From Chloroflexota bacterium (GTDB lineage Bacteria > Chloroflexota > Anaerolineae > Anaerolineales > Villigracilaceae): 64,000 bases of DNA. A program made the position numbers and the translations under genes. The DNA is taken from contig JACAET010000028.1 in the NCBI GenBank assembly GCA_013388685.1, positions 1-64,000 of the forward strand. Direction: 5' to 3'. The notes under the pieces were generated by a model. The model made no database searches, was not told the DNA's origin, and saw only the letters and a list, made by a program, of their open reading frames with translations. Numbering within the stretch: the stretch's first letter is position 1; each line of letters begins with the position of its first letter. Of the stretch, positions 42,437 through 51,384 are shown piece by piece.

Positions 42437-42442
42437 TCATTC

Positions 42443-43294
42443 ATGCTTGGCATCGTCCCCTTCGATACCGTGGATTACCTCGTCGTCGGTCATGTTGCCC
42501 ACGACCTCACGCCGCAGGGCGTTCGGCTGGGCGGGACGGCTGCCTACTCGGCGTTGACCGCCCGCGCACTCGGCTTGCGCGTTGGCATCGTCACCGCCGC
42601 AGGGTCGGATGTTTCTCTGGACGCCCTGAACGGCATTCCTGTCATCTCTCTCGCGTCAAATTCCAGCACCATGTACGAAAACATTTACACCGGCGGACAT
42701 CGCACACAATACCTGCGCGCCCGGGCAAACCGCATCGAACCGGACCTTGTACCTGTTCCCTGGCGCTCCGCTCCCATCATTCATCTCGCTCCCATCGCTG
42801 ATGAGATAGACCCTGTCCTCCCGGATGGATTCTCCCCCACCCTGCTCGGGCTCACCCCCCAGGGCTGGATGCGCCGGTGGGACTCGTCTGGGCTCGTTTC
42901 CCCGCGCAAATGGGAAAACTCCGAATCCGCACTGGCGCAGGCGGGCGCCGTGGTGTTCAGCCGCGAAGACGTGAACGGTGACGACCTGTTCATCGAACAC
43001 CTGGCAGAACAGACTCGTATCCTCGTCGTCACCGAAGGCGCGGCAGGCGCCGTTCTCTACTGGCATGGTGACCGCCGCCGCTTCCGCGCCCCATCCGTCC
43101 GCGAGGTGGATGCCACCGGCGCAGGCGACATCTTCGCCGCCGCCTTCTTCGTCCGTTACCTCCACACGCGCGACCCGTGGGAAGCCACCCGCTTCGCCAC
43201 TCTGCTCGCCTCTCATTCGGTCGAACGCGAAGGCTTGGACGGAATCCCCTCCAGATTGGAAATCGAACAGAGTACGATGGTCGTCATACCGTAA
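42443..43294 (+). CDS. PfkB-family carbohydrate/nucleoside kinase
   Basis: 283 residues from ATG 42443 (MLGIVPFDTVDYLVVGHVAH). The frame also opens at 42392, inside a terminator stem. Seen: LGGTAAYSALTARALG N-terminal signature (about 28-44) and the C-terminal VREVDATGAGDIFAAAFF motif with the catalytic Asp in GAGD. Shorter than typical ribokinases and without an obvious lid; substrate unknown. Between jag and parA, which is not a standard location. Confidence 0.85.
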   Translation: MLGIVPFDTVDYLVVGHVAHDLTPQGVRLGGTAAYSALTARALGLRVGIVTAAGSDVSLDALNGIPVISLASNSSTMYENIYTGGHRTQYLRARANRIEPDLVPVPWRSAPIIHLAPIADEIDPVLPDGFSPTLLGLTPQGWMRRWDSSGLVSPRKWENSESALAQAGAVVFSREDVNGDDLFIEHLAEQTRILVVTEGAAGAVLYWHGDRRRFRAPSVREVDATGAGDIFAAAFFVRYLHTRDPWEATRFATLLASHSVEREGLDGIPSRLEIEQSTMVVIP

Positions 43295-43312
43295 TCGCAA
43301 ATCGTAAATCGC
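43291..43312. repeat. AATCGCAAATCGT-type repeat abutting parA start
   Basis: TAATCGCAAATCGTAAATCGC overlaps the pfkB stop and reaches the parA ATG at 43313, leaving no ribosome binding site. Confidence 0.55.
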
Positions 43313-44092
43313 ATGACTCGCACCTACACCCTCGTCAACCAAAAAGGCGGAGTGGGCAAAACCACCACCGCCATCAACCTCGCCGCCTACCTCGCCCAAC
43401 TGGGACAGCGCGTCCTCGTCGTGGACCTTGACCCGCAGGCAAACGCCACCTCCAGCCTCGGTGTGGACAAACATGCCGTGCAGGCTGGCACCTATGAAGC
43501 GCTCATCAACGGCGAAGTGCCGCCCGCCTCCATCCTCTTCAACGAACGCCTGCGGCTCTCGCTCCTGCCCTCCTCCCCGGCGCTGGCGGGCGCAGAGGTC
43601 GAACTGGTGGATGAACTGGGACGCGAATTCCGCCTCAAGACCGCCCTCGAATCGGTGGACAGTAAATATGACTACATTCTCATTGATTGCCCGCCCTCGC
43701 TGGGCATCCTGACCGTCAACGGGCTGGTTGCCGCCCAAAATGGCGTCCTTGTCCCCGTGCAATGCGAATACCTCGCCCTCGAGGGACTTGGTCAACTCAC
43801 CCAAACCATCGGACGCGTTCAATCGCTTCTCTTCCCAGACCTGCGCGTGCGCGGCGTCATCCTGACCATGTACGACCCCCGCACGAACCTCTCCAACGAT
43901 GTTGTCAAAGAGGTAAGCAAACACTTCCCGGGGCAGGTTTTCAAGAGCGTCGTGCCGCGCAGCATCCGCCTGGCGGAGGCGCCCTCCTACGGATTGCCCA
44001 TCTCCGCCTATGCGCCCACCTCGGTGGGCGCCGCCGCCTACGAAGCCCTGGCAAAGGAACTGCTCAAAGGCGACGGCATAAAAACCAATTGA
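43313..44092 (+). CDS. parA: Chromosome-partitioning ATPase ParA/Soj
   Basis: 259 residues. Deviant Walker A KGGVGKTT (residues 11-18, signature Lys present), VLVVDLDPQANAT (Walker A'), YILIDCPPSLGILT (Walker B) and ASYG-containing EAPSYGLPIS. It drives segregation of replicated origin DNA together with ParB, located on the nucleoid. 70 bases upstream of parB. Confidence 0.95.
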   Translation: MTRTYTLVNQKGGVGKTTTAINLAAYLAQLGQRVLVVDLDPQANATSSLGVDKHAVQAGTYEALINGEVPPASILFNERLRLSLLPSSPALAGAEVELVDELGREFRLKTALESVDSKYDYILIDCPPSLGILTVNGLVAAQNGVLVPVQCEYLALEGLGQLTQTIGRVQSLLFPDLRVRGVILTMYDPRTNLSNDVVKEVSKHFPGQVFKSVVPRSIRLAEAPSYGLPISAYAPTSVGAAAYEALAKELLKGDGIKTN

Positions 44093-44162
44093 CGCGAAAA
44101 ACATGATTTGCACAGCAGGCGTCCGCTAGCGCCACATTTACACAAGGCGAAAAGGAGTAGTC

Positions 44163-45011
44163 ATGCCCAAACGAACCGGTCTCGGCAGGGGACTGGACGC
44201 CCTCATCCCGGCGGGAGAGATCAAACCCGGCGGTGAGGCAAGCGGCGTCACCCAGGTCGCCCTCGACCTCATCCAGCGCAACCCGCGCCAGCCGCGCGAA
44301 ACGTTCGACGCGGAAAAACTGGAGAACCTCGCCGCCTCCATCCGCGAACACGGCATCATCCAGCCGCTGATCGTAGCGCCCGGTAAAAATGGCGCCTACA
44401 CCCTCATCGCCGGCGAACGCCGCCTGCAAGCGGCGCGCAGCGCAGGTCTCAAAACCGTACCGGTCGTCATCCGCAGCGCCACCGACCAGCAATTGCTCGA
44501 ACTGGCGCTCATCGAAAACGTCCAGCGCGCCGACCTCAACCCCATTGAAGAGGCCGAAGCCTACCAGCAACTCGCCAAAGAGTTCAAACTCTCTCACGAA
44601 AAAATCGCCGAGCGCGTCGGTAAGAGCCGCGTAGCCGTGACCAACACACTGCGCCTGCTCGACGCCTCCGCCGCCGTCAAACAAGCGCTGGTCGACGGCC
44701 TCATCACCGAAGGACACGCCCGCGCCATGCTCTCGCTTTCTGCCAAAGCCCAGGAAGCCCTGCTCAAACAAGTCATCAACCTCGACCTGAGCGTCCGTCA
44801 GACGGAGGCGCTGGCAGGAAAATATTCCGGCAAGAAAACGCCCTCGGGCAAACGATCGGGTCCGAGCGCGGAAGTGACCGACATCGAACGGCGGCTGCGC
44901 ATCAGTTTGGGGACGAAGGTCGCCGTCAAACACGGCAAAAACGGCGGGCGTGTCATCATCTACTACTATTCAGACGAGGAACTCGACTCCCTGCTCGGAA
45001 AACTGACATGA
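44163..45011 (+). CDS. parB: Chromosome-partitioning protein ParB
   Basis: 282 residues, AAGGAG upstream. N-terminal CTPase/ParB domain with NPRQPRE, the GERRLQAA box, LALIENVQRADLNPIEEA, followed by the HTH (KIAERVGKSRVAVTNTLRLL) and a C-terminal dimerisation region (VIIYYYSDEELDSLLGKL). Should load at parS sites, but no 16-base parS-like palindrome was recognised in the window. Stop overlaps the next ATG (ATGA). Confidence 0.95.
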   Translation: MPKRTGLGRGLDALIPAGEIKPGGEASGVTQVALDLIQRNPRQPRETFDAEKLENLAASIREHGIIQPLIVAPGKNGAYTLIAGERRLQAARSAGLKTVPVVIRSATDQQLLELALIENVQRADLNPIEEAEAYQQLAKEFKLSHEKIAERVGKSRVAVTNTLRLLDASAAVKQALVDGLITEGHARAMLSLSAKAQEALLKQVINLDLSVRQTEALAGKYSGKKTPSGKRSGPSAEVTDIERRLRISLGTKVAVKHGKNGGRVIIYYYSDEELDSLLGKLT

Positions 45012-46642
45012 AACTCCTCCACAACGCCCGCATCTACACCCAAAACCCCGCCCAACCCTTCGCCTCTGCCATCGCCATTGACCGTGAGCGCATCGCCGCC
45101 GTCGGCAGCGCCGACGAACTCTTCAACCGCTTCACCCGCGCCCAACCCGAAAACATGGACGGGCGGTTCATCTTCCCCGGCCTCACCGACGCCCACATCC
45201 ACCTTCAGCACTACGCCCTCAGCCTGCAAAAAACAGACTGCGAAACCGACACCAAAGAAGAATGCCTGCGCCGCCTGGCAGAACGCGCCAAACACGCCAA
45301 ACCTGGCGAATGGGTCCTCGGTCACGGCTGGAATCAAAATACTTGGTTCCCCTCTCCCGCTGGGAGAGGGGAAAGGGGTGAGGGCGAATCAGGGGTGAGG
45401 GGCTTCCCTCACGCCTCCGACCTCGACGCCATTGCCCCCCACAACCCCGTTTACCTCACCGCCAAATCGCTCCATGCCGGCTGGGTCAACACCGCCGCCC
45501 TGCGGCTGGCAAACATCACATCCCAAACCGCCGACCCGCCCAACGGGCAAATCCAGCGCGACGCACACGGCGCCCCCACCGGCATCCTGCTCGAAGCCGC
45601 CATGTCGCTCGTCAGCAGCGTCCTCCCCGACCCCACCCCTGAGCAAATTGCCAGCGCCATCGAACAGGCACAGCCCATCCTCTGGAAAATGGGGCTGACC
45701 GGCGTCCACGACTTCGACCGCCGCGACTCCTTCATGGCGCTGCAACTCCTTCACGCCCACGGCAGACTCAAACTGCGCGTCCTCAAAAACCTGCCCGTCG
45801 AACTGCTCGACCAGGCGCACGAACTCGGTCTGCGCGGCGGCTTCGGAGATGACCTGCTCCGCATCGGCAACATCAAAGTCTTCATGGATGGCGCCCTCGG
45901 TCCGCACACTGCCGCCATGTTCCAGCCCTACCTCGGCGAAGAAAACAACCGCGGCATCCTCAACCTGGACGGCGAAGAACTCTTCGAACACGGGCGCAAA
46001 GCCGCCGCCCTCGGCTTGGGCATCACCGTCCACGCCATCGGCGACCGCGCCAACCACGAAGTCTTAAACGCCTGCGAACAACTCCGCCGCTACGAGCGCG
46101 AAAACCGCCTGCCGCACCTGCGCCACCGCATCGAACACGTCCAGGTGCTTCACCCCAATGACCTCGCCCGCCTCGGCGCGCTCGACATCATCGCCTCCAT
46201 GCAGCCCATCCACGCCATCTCCGACATGAAAATGGCGGACGACTACTGGGGCTCCGAGCGCGCCCGTTACGCCTATGCCTGGCGCACCCAACTGGACAAC
46301 GGCGCGCGGCTCGCCTTCGGATCAGACGCGCCGGTTGATTCCCCCAACCCCTTCTGGGGCTTGCACGCTGCCGTCACCCGCCGCCGCGCCGACGGTTCCC
46401 CCTCCGCCGAAGGCTGGTACCCCGAACAAAAACTGACCCTCGCCCAAGCCTGGGAGGCATACACCCTCGGTCCGGCCTACGCCGCCTACATGGACAACCG
46501 CCTCGGCAGGCTGGCCACCGGCTTCCTTGCCGACCTGATCGTCCTCGAAAAAGACCCCTTCAACTGCAATCCCGATGAATTGCTCAGCATGCAATCATGG
46601 GCTACAATGGTCAATGGAGAATGGGTGTATCGATCACGCTGA
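45008..46642 (+). CDS. Amidohydrolase family protein (YtcJ-like)
   Basis: 544 residues. Amidohydrolase-3 type: LTDAHIHLQHYA (metal ligands His-x-His), LHAGWVNTAALRLA, GVHDFDRRDS, HAIGDRANHEVLN, HRIEHVQVL and FGSDAPVDSPNPFWGLHAAV. Hydrolyses C-N bonds of unknown substrates, with one or two metal ions. It is coupled to parB through ATGA. A palindromic repeat is inserted in frame at 45349-45371, adding PSPAGRGERGEGE in a loop after WVLGHGWNQN. Confidence 0.88.
   Translation: MKLLHNARIYTQNPAQPFASAIAIDRERIAAVGSADELFNRFTRAQPENMDGRFIFPGLTDAHIHLQHYALSLQKTDCETDTKEECLRRLAERAKHAKPGEWVLGHGWNQNTWFPSPAGRGERGEGESGVRGFPHASDLDAIAPHNPVYLTAKSLHAGWVNTAALRLANITSQTADPPNGQIQRDAHGAPTGILLEAAMSLVSSVLPDPTPEQIASAIEQAQPILWKMGLTGVHDFDRRDSFMALQLLHAHGRLKLRVLKNLPVELLDQAHELGLRGGFGDDLLRIGNIKVFMDGALGPHTAAMFQPYLGEENNRGILNLDGEELFEHGRKAAALGLGITVHAIGDRANHEVLNACEQLRRYERENRLPHLRHRIEHVQVLHPNDLARLGALDIIASMQPIHAISDMKMADDYWGSERARYAYAWRTQLDNGARLAFGSDAPVDSPNPFWGLHAAVTRRRADGSPSAEGWYPEQKLTLAQAWEAYTLGPAYAAYMDNRLGRLATGFLADLIVLEKDPFNCNPDELLSMQSWATMVNGEWVYRSR
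45349..45371. repeat. GC-rich palindromic repeat inside a coding sequence (copy 4)
   Basis: CCCCTCTCCC-GCT-GGGAGAGGGG, identical to the copy at 10578-10600, with a flank of GTGAGGG units to about 45402. In frame with the amidohydrolase. Confidence 0.8.
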
Positions 46643-46671
46643 ATCAAACAAATGGAGATCAGGCGCAGAGT

Positions 46672-47715
46672 ATGAGTGAACAATCCATGACACAAACGTT
46701 GCCCAAACTGTCTCCCGAAATGCTTGTGCCCCGCATGGGAGAATATCTCATACAAAAAGGACTCATTACAAAAGAGAATCTGCAAGCCGCACTGGACTAC
46801 CAACTCAAGGAAACGGACAAGGGCAATTCCATCCTGCTCGGGCAGGCGTTGATCGATCTGCATTTCATCACTCGTTCCGATCTCGACCAGGCAATCACCG
46901 AACAGATTCTGCAACTGCGCGCCGCCCTGCAAGCCGCCAACCGCAGCCTTGAACGGCGCGTCGAAGAACGTACCGCCGAACTGCAAAAGGCGCTCGAACG
47001 CGTTTCCGAACTCAGCCAGTTGAAAGCCAACTTCATCGCCAACATCTCGCACGAACTGCGCACCCCGCTCACCCATATCAAGGGATACATCGAACTTCTC
47101 ATCACCGAATCGCTCGGACCGATCACCGCGGAACAGCGCCATGCGCTCCAGGTCAGCCAGCAATCCTCCGCCAAACTCGAAGGGTTGATCGAAGACCTCA
47201 TCATGGTCTCGCTGGCCTCACGCGGCGAATTGAGCGTGAAACTCGAAAACATGGACATCCGCCGCATCGCCAACCTGGCGGTCAAATCATTCCTGGAACG
47301 CGCCCAAACACGGGGCATCACCCTGCGCGCCGACATTGGCAAGGATGTGCCGTTGGTGCAGGGCGACCTGCAAAAAATCGGCTGGGCGTTGAGCCAACTC
47401 ATTGATAACGGAATCAAATTCACGTCCACGGGTGGAAGCGTGACCGTCGAGGTCCGGCGCGAGGGCGAAAACCTGGTCATCGTCTCCGTCTCGGATACCG
47501 GGATCGGCATCGCTTCCAATCGTCTGGAGGAAATCTTCGAACCCTTCCATCAGTTGGACGGAACCTCCACGCGCCGCTACGCCGGCACCGGGCTGGGGCT
47601 TTCGCTCGTGCGGCAGATCATCGAAGCCCACGGCTCGATGATCGATGTACAGTCGGTGGAGGGACGCGGCACCCGCTTCAAGTTCCCTCTGCTGGCTGTG
47701 GCAGGCGAAAGGTAG
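46672..47715 (+). CDS. Histidine kinase with MshEN-like N-terminal domain
   Basis: 347 residues from ATG 46672. Residues ~20-80 (GEYLIQKGLITKENLQAAL, GQALIDLHFITRSDL) resemble the GSPII_E N-terminal/MshEN module of type II secretion and pilus ATPases, which binds c-di-GMP in MshE. Coiled coil ~80-118, HisKA with His127 in ANISHELRTP, HATPase with NGIKFTSTGG, SDTGIGIAS and GTGLGLSLVRQ. No membrane helix, so cytosolic. Followed 3 bases later by a second kinase and then a response regulator. Confidence 0.87.
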   Translation: MSEQSMTQTLPKLSPEMLVPRMGEYLIQKGLITKENLQAALDYQLKETDKGNSILLGQALIDLHFITRSDLDQAITEQILQLRAALQAANRSLERRVEERTAELQKALERVSELSQLKANFIANISHELRTPLTHIKGYIELLITESLGPITAEQRHALQVSQQSSAKLEGLIEDLIMVSLASRGELSVKLENMDIRRIANLAVKSFLERAQTRGITLRADIGKDVPLVQGDLQKIGWALSQLIDNGIKFTSTGGSVTVEVRREGENLVIVSVSDTGIGIASNRLEEIFEPFHQLDGTSTRRYAGTGLGLSLVRQIIEAHGSMIDVQSVEGRGTRFKFPLLAVAGER

Positions 47716-47718
47716 ATC

Positions 47719-48909
47719 ATGGACGCGCAATCGGCCGCCTTCGTAAACGAATTGCTGACGGTCATCAACGGGCGGGACGATACGCGCATGATCGTCGAAA
47801 AATTCCTTGCAACCCTCCGCCGGGAGTTCGTCTTCGACAATGTGGCGGCGTATCTACAGGATGAAAATTCCGGAACGCTCGAAATCATCTACGCCCGCGC
47901 GGTAGGGCGCGCCAAAAACGCGGAAGCCGATGCCGCCTGGGGCGAGGAAATCGCGAATCGAGTACTGACGCAAAGGCAATTGCTGATACAGGAGCCCGAA
48001 CACATTTCCCCATCGGAAAACCGCGTTCATCAGGCGTACCTGCTGGGGCTTCCCTTGCGCACCGGCAGGAGTGTGAACGGCGCGCTGGTCTTTGTGCGGT
48101 TCGGGGGGCCGGTCTATCAGGACGAGCATATCCAGATGGCGACACTCGGCGCCGCGCTTCTCTCCATCCTGTTCGAACGCCGCGCCTGGAAAAAAATGAA
48201 CGACGAACTCGGAGAATTGCGCCAACAGATTCAATTGCAGGAGGATTTCGTCAGCACCATTTCGCACGAATTACGCACCCCGCTCGGCTTCATCAAAGGC
48301 TACAGCACCAGTCTCCTGCGCGAGGACACTTCCTGGGATGCGGAAACCCAAAAGGAATTTCTTACCATCATTGACGAAGAGGCGGATCGGCTCTCTCTGC
48401 TCATCGAAAACGTGCTCGAATCGGCGCGTCTGCAAAGCAAAACCCTGCCGCTTCGCTTCCAACCCCTCAGGCTGGACGCCGTCCTGCGGGATGTCACCAC
48501 CCGCATCCGCTCCCGCTACAAGGACATGGATGTCAGCCTGGATCTGGGGTCCGCACCCGCCATCCATGCCGATGGCGTGCGCATCGCGCAAGTCTTCGAA
48601 AACCTGTATACGAACGCCGTAAAATACGCGCCCGGCTCCCCCATTTTTGTCGGCTTGAAACAGGTGGGACAGTCGCTCATCGTCTCTTTCATGGATCGAG
48701 GTCCCGGCATTCCGCCCGAATCCCTGCCGTTTATCTTCGAACGTTTCTACCGGGTGCGCACCGAAAAAGCGACAGGCACCGGCTTGGGATTGTACATTTG
48801 CAAACAGATTATCGAGGCACATCGTGGTAAGATTTGGGCAGAATCGACCCCGGGTCAGGGAACCACATTCTTCATCGAACTGCCCATCAATCAAAACGCA
48901 ATCACGTGA
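47719..48909 (+). CDS. GAF-domain histidine kinase
   Basis: 396 residues, no membrane segment. GAF-like domain (~10-155), coiled coil, HisKA with His183 in STISHELRTP, and HATPase with YTNAVKYAPG, MDRGPGIPPES and TGTGLGLYICKQ. Four-gene order kinase-kinase-regulator-CpaE-like suggests one signalling unit. Confidence 0.9.
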   Translation: MDAQSAAFVNELLTVINGRDDTRMIVEKFLATLRREFVFDNVAAYLQDENSGTLEIIYARAVGRAKNAEADAAWGEEIANRVLTQRQLLIQEPEHISPSENRVHQAYLLGLPLRTGRSVNGALVFVRFGGPVYQDEHIQMATLGAALLSILFERRAWKKMNDELGELRQQIQLQEDFVSTISHELRTPLGFIKGYSTSLLREDTSWDAETQKEFLTIIDEEADRLSLLIENVLESARLQSKTLPLRFQPLRLDAVLRDVTTRIRSRYKDMDVSLDLGSAPAIHADGVRIAQVFENLYTNAVKYAPGSPIFVGLKQVGQSLIVSFMDRGPGIPPESLPFIFERFYRVRTEKATGTGLGLYICKQIIEAHRGKIWAESTPGQGTTFFIELPINQNAIT

Positions 48910-48920
48910 AGGAGGTTGTC

Positions 48921-49619
48921 ATGGCAAAACGTATTCTGATTGTGGACGATGAACCCCGCTACCTGCGCCTGCTGGAGGCAAATCTCAGGACGGAGGGATA
49001 CGAAGTCGTCACGGCATCGGACGGTGCGCAGGCGGTGGATGTCTTTTCCAACCAGCCCATCGATCTGGTTTTGATGGATGTCATGATGCCCAAATTGGAC
49101 GGCTTCGGCGCCACACAACGCATTCGCGAGTTTTCCAACACCCCCATCATCATTCTGACCGCCAAAGGCGACGAACAGGATCGGGTACGCGGGCTTGACC
49201 TGGGCGCCGACGATTATCTCGTCAAGCCATTTTCCGCCACCGAACTGCTGGCGCGCGTACGCGCCGTTCTGCGCCGCGCCCAGCCCGCGGCAGAAGTGGG
49301 CGGGCAATCCCGTTTTTTTACGCATGGAAATTTGAAAATTGATTTTGCGCGCGCCGAAGTCTGGAAAGGCGAAAGCCCGGTCTCGCTTTCGGCGACCGAA
49401 TACCGTCTCCTGCTGCAGTTCGCCCATCATGTTGGCAAGATCATGTCTTCGGAGGAACTGCTCACCAGTGTATGGGGACCCGAATACCGCTCGGACAAGG
49501 AAATCCTCTGGGTCAGCATCGCCCGTCTGCGCCAAAAACTCGAAGACGACGCCCACAGCCCAAAGCATATCGTGACCCGCTCCGGTCTTGGGTACCTGAT
49601 GCCGCCTACCGAGGAATGA
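48921..49619 (+). CDS. OmpR/PhoB-family response regulator
   Basis: 232 residues from ATG 48921 with GGAGG upstream. Receiver with acidic pocket D9/D10, phospho-acceptor D53 (LVLMDVMMP), T80 and K102; C-terminal winged helix (SLSATEYRLLLQFAHH, VSIARLRQKL). Likely phosphorylated by one or both kinases directly upstream. Target genes unknown. Confidence 0.93.
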   Translation: MAKRILIVDDEPRYLRLLEANLRTEGYEVVTASDGAQAVDVFSNQPIDLVLMDVMMPKLDGFGATQRIREFSNTPIIILTAKGDEQDRVRGLDLGADDYLVKPFSATELLARVRAVLRRAQPAAEVGGQSRFFTHGNLKIDFARAEVWKGESPVSLSATEYRLLLQFAHHVGKIMSSEELLTSVWGPEYRSDKEILWVSIARLRQKLEDDAHSPKHIVTRSGLGYLMPPTEE

Positions 49620-49637
49620 ATCTGGCAAGGAGTCCAA

Positions 49638-50828
49638 ATGATCGGAAAGACCATCCTGGTCGTTGACGAGAATAAAGCCACCCGCGAATACCTCTCCCAT
49701 GTGTTGAAGGAAAGACAATTCAACGTGCTCGAGGCGGGTTCGGGAAAGGAAGCGTTAATCTCCGCCTGGCGCGATCTGCCCGACCTGGTAGTGTTCGACC
49801 CCACCTTCTCCGATCTTCAGGATCTCGAATTCGTACAAAAACTGCGCCAGAACGCGCGGTCTGCCGGGATGCCCATTGTGGCTTTTTCGAGCGACCCCGC
49901 TCCCGCCCGCCGGGAAGCCTGCCTCAAGGCGGGCGTGAATATCTATATCGTCAAATCGGCAAAAGCGCTTTCCGAATTGCAATATGCGCTGGAACAATTG
50001 CTCCATGCCGGAAAGACCGACGCGGAAACGATGGAATCGAGTCATGGATCGAGAGAGAGCGGGCTGTCCATCGTCTTTCTGAGCGCCAAGGGAGGCACGG
50101 GCACGTCCTCCCTGTGCGCCAACCTGGCAATGACCATCAAGGAACAACAGCCGGAAGCGCGCGTAGTGGTGGTGGATCTCGTTCTCCCCATCGGTTCCAT
50201 CGCGCAGATCGTTGGTTACGAGGGTCAATTGAATCTGGTAACGGCGGCAGACCTGCCGTCGGCGCAAACGAACGGTGAATACTTCCTGAAGAACCTGCCC
50301 CAGCCGGAATTATGGAAATTCCAACTGCTGGCGGGTTCCCCCGATCCGCAACACGGAAACAACCTGAAAGTTGACCGCATTGGGCAGATCGTGGACGTTC
50401 TGCGCGTGACCTATGACTTCATCATCATGGATCTTGGGCGCTCCCTCTCCCGCATCAGCATGCCCTTGATCAAGCAAGCCGACCTCATTCCCCTGATCGT
50501 CGCCAACGACCAAAGCACCGTCAAACTGACCAAAAAGATTTGGGAATACTTTCAGGAACAGGGCATAGATGCCCAAAATGTATACGCCATTCTGAACCGC
50601 GCCGTGGGACTGGAGGGGCTGACCAAGTCCGAAGCGGAGGGCATCATCGGCTTCCCGATCAAAACCACACTGCCATACATGGGGAGTAATTTTTCAGTGG
50701 CAAACAATTTCAATCAGCCGATCATCACAAAATACCCCAAAGATACTGCCACCATCATTTTCAAGGAAACGGCGGCGGACATGGTCAAAACCGCCCGACA
50801 GCTGCGCGCCCGCCGCAATCTCAGTTAG
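49638..50828 (+). CDS. CpaE-like protein: receiver domain plus MinD/ParA-type ATPase with altered P-loop
   Basis: 396 residues, AAGGAG upstream. Receiver residues present (D10, E11, D54, S84, K106). The second half is a MinD-like ATPase whose P-loop reads SAKGGTGTSS (K151, with T156 where the canonical Walker lysine sits) and which has a DLVLPIGS segment and an IIMDLG strand. CpaE proteins localise the Tad/Flp pilus machinery. The missing second lysine suggests weak or no ATP hydrolysis; CpaE proteins elsewhere also deviate here. The CpaF-like ATPase lies 850 bases downstream. Confidence 0.88.
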   Translation: MIGKTILVVDENKATREYLSHVLKERQFNVLEAGSGKEALISAWRDLPDLVVFDPTFSDLQDLEFVQKLRQNARSAGMPIVAFSSDPAPARREACLKAGVNIYIVKSAKALSELQYALEQLLHAGKTDAETMESSHGSRESGLSIVFLSAKGGTGTSSLCANLAMTIKEQQPEARVVVVDLVLPIGSIAQIVGYEGQLNLVTAADLPSAQTNGEYFLKNLPQPELWKFQLLAGSPDPQHGNNLKVDRIGQIVDVLRVTYDFIIMDLGRSLSRISMPLIKQADLIPLIVANDQSTVKLTKKIWEYFQEQGIDAQNVYAILNRAVGLEGLTKSEAEGIIGFPIKTTLPYMGSNFSVANNFNQPIITKYPKDTATIIFKETAADMVKTARQLRARRNLS

Positions 50829-50846
50829 TCGCTCACCGTACGCGAT

Positions 50847-50868
50847 AGCGCGAGAGTTTGCGCTTTTT
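50847..50868 (+). terminator. Weak terminator after the CpaE-like gene
   Basis: AGCGC-8-base loop-GCGCT followed by TTTT (50865-50868). Only 5 bp of stem. Confidence 0.4.
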
Positions 50869-50947
50869 CAAATCAATCGAGCCATTAATTTGCCTTGAAA
50901 GCCCTGCGCCTTAGCCGCGGAGTCACGGAAACACCGGGAAAATCATT

Positions 50948-51068
50948 AGAACTTGTTTCAAAAATCCCCGTCACTCTGAGGGAGTGGTTGCTGCGACCAA
51001 AGAGTCTCTTGTTTTTGGCCATGGAGACCCTTGGCTGCGCTCAGGGTGACATTTTTGAGATGACTTGT
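50948..51068. mobile_element. MITE-like element, copy A
   Basis: About 121 bp with imperfect terminal inverted repeats: left end ACTTGTTTCAAAAAT then GTCACTCTGAG, right end (reversed) ACAAGTCATCTCAAAAAT then GTCACCCTGAG. Shares its layout with copy B at 57361-57478, which is in the opposite orientation. No coding sequence inside. Confidence 0.7.
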
Positions 51069-51384
51069 AAAGACCCTGTGACTCTGGGTCTCTGTGGCTT
51101 AAATCGGATTGCCCGGTTGAATTGTTAATCCGCAAACTCTTGCCGTACAGGGTCGCCTTGTCCATGAATGAATTGGATGTAATTCGGCTTTTGACCGCTG
51201 ACGGCAAACCGTGATCGGCGCTCAAACTCCGGGAGTTTTGCGTAAACCCTGTTAATTAAACTGCAAAGCCGTTTTGGGCGGTATTGGACTACACTTTGGT
51301 CATCATCCATGGCTGGCAGAAGCAACACCGGCACGGGGTCGAACCGTTGCAAAGCGTTTTGTTTTTCTACAACAGAGAGGTTCC

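Larger units (their letters stand above)
50829..51384. other. 556-base gap with terminator and a MITE-like element
   Basis: Holds a weak terminator (50847-50868), the repeat element copy A (50948-51068) and then 51069-51384 with no recognised gene. A 75-codon minus-strand frame (51125-51352) has no similarity I can name and is probably chance. Confidence 0.5.

Noticed and set aside
42656..44113. 485-codon minus-strand open frame opposite pfkB and parA
   Set aside because: Covers two well-supported genes on the other strand and has no recognisable domain.
44093..44162. parS in the parA-parB gap or elsewhere
   Set aside because: No sequence close to the GTTTCACGTGAAAC palindrome was found by eye.
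50829..51384. tRNA gene or hidden coding gene in the long gap
   Set aside because: No cloverleaf or T-arm pattern seen; the 75-codon minus-strand frame has no recognisable features.
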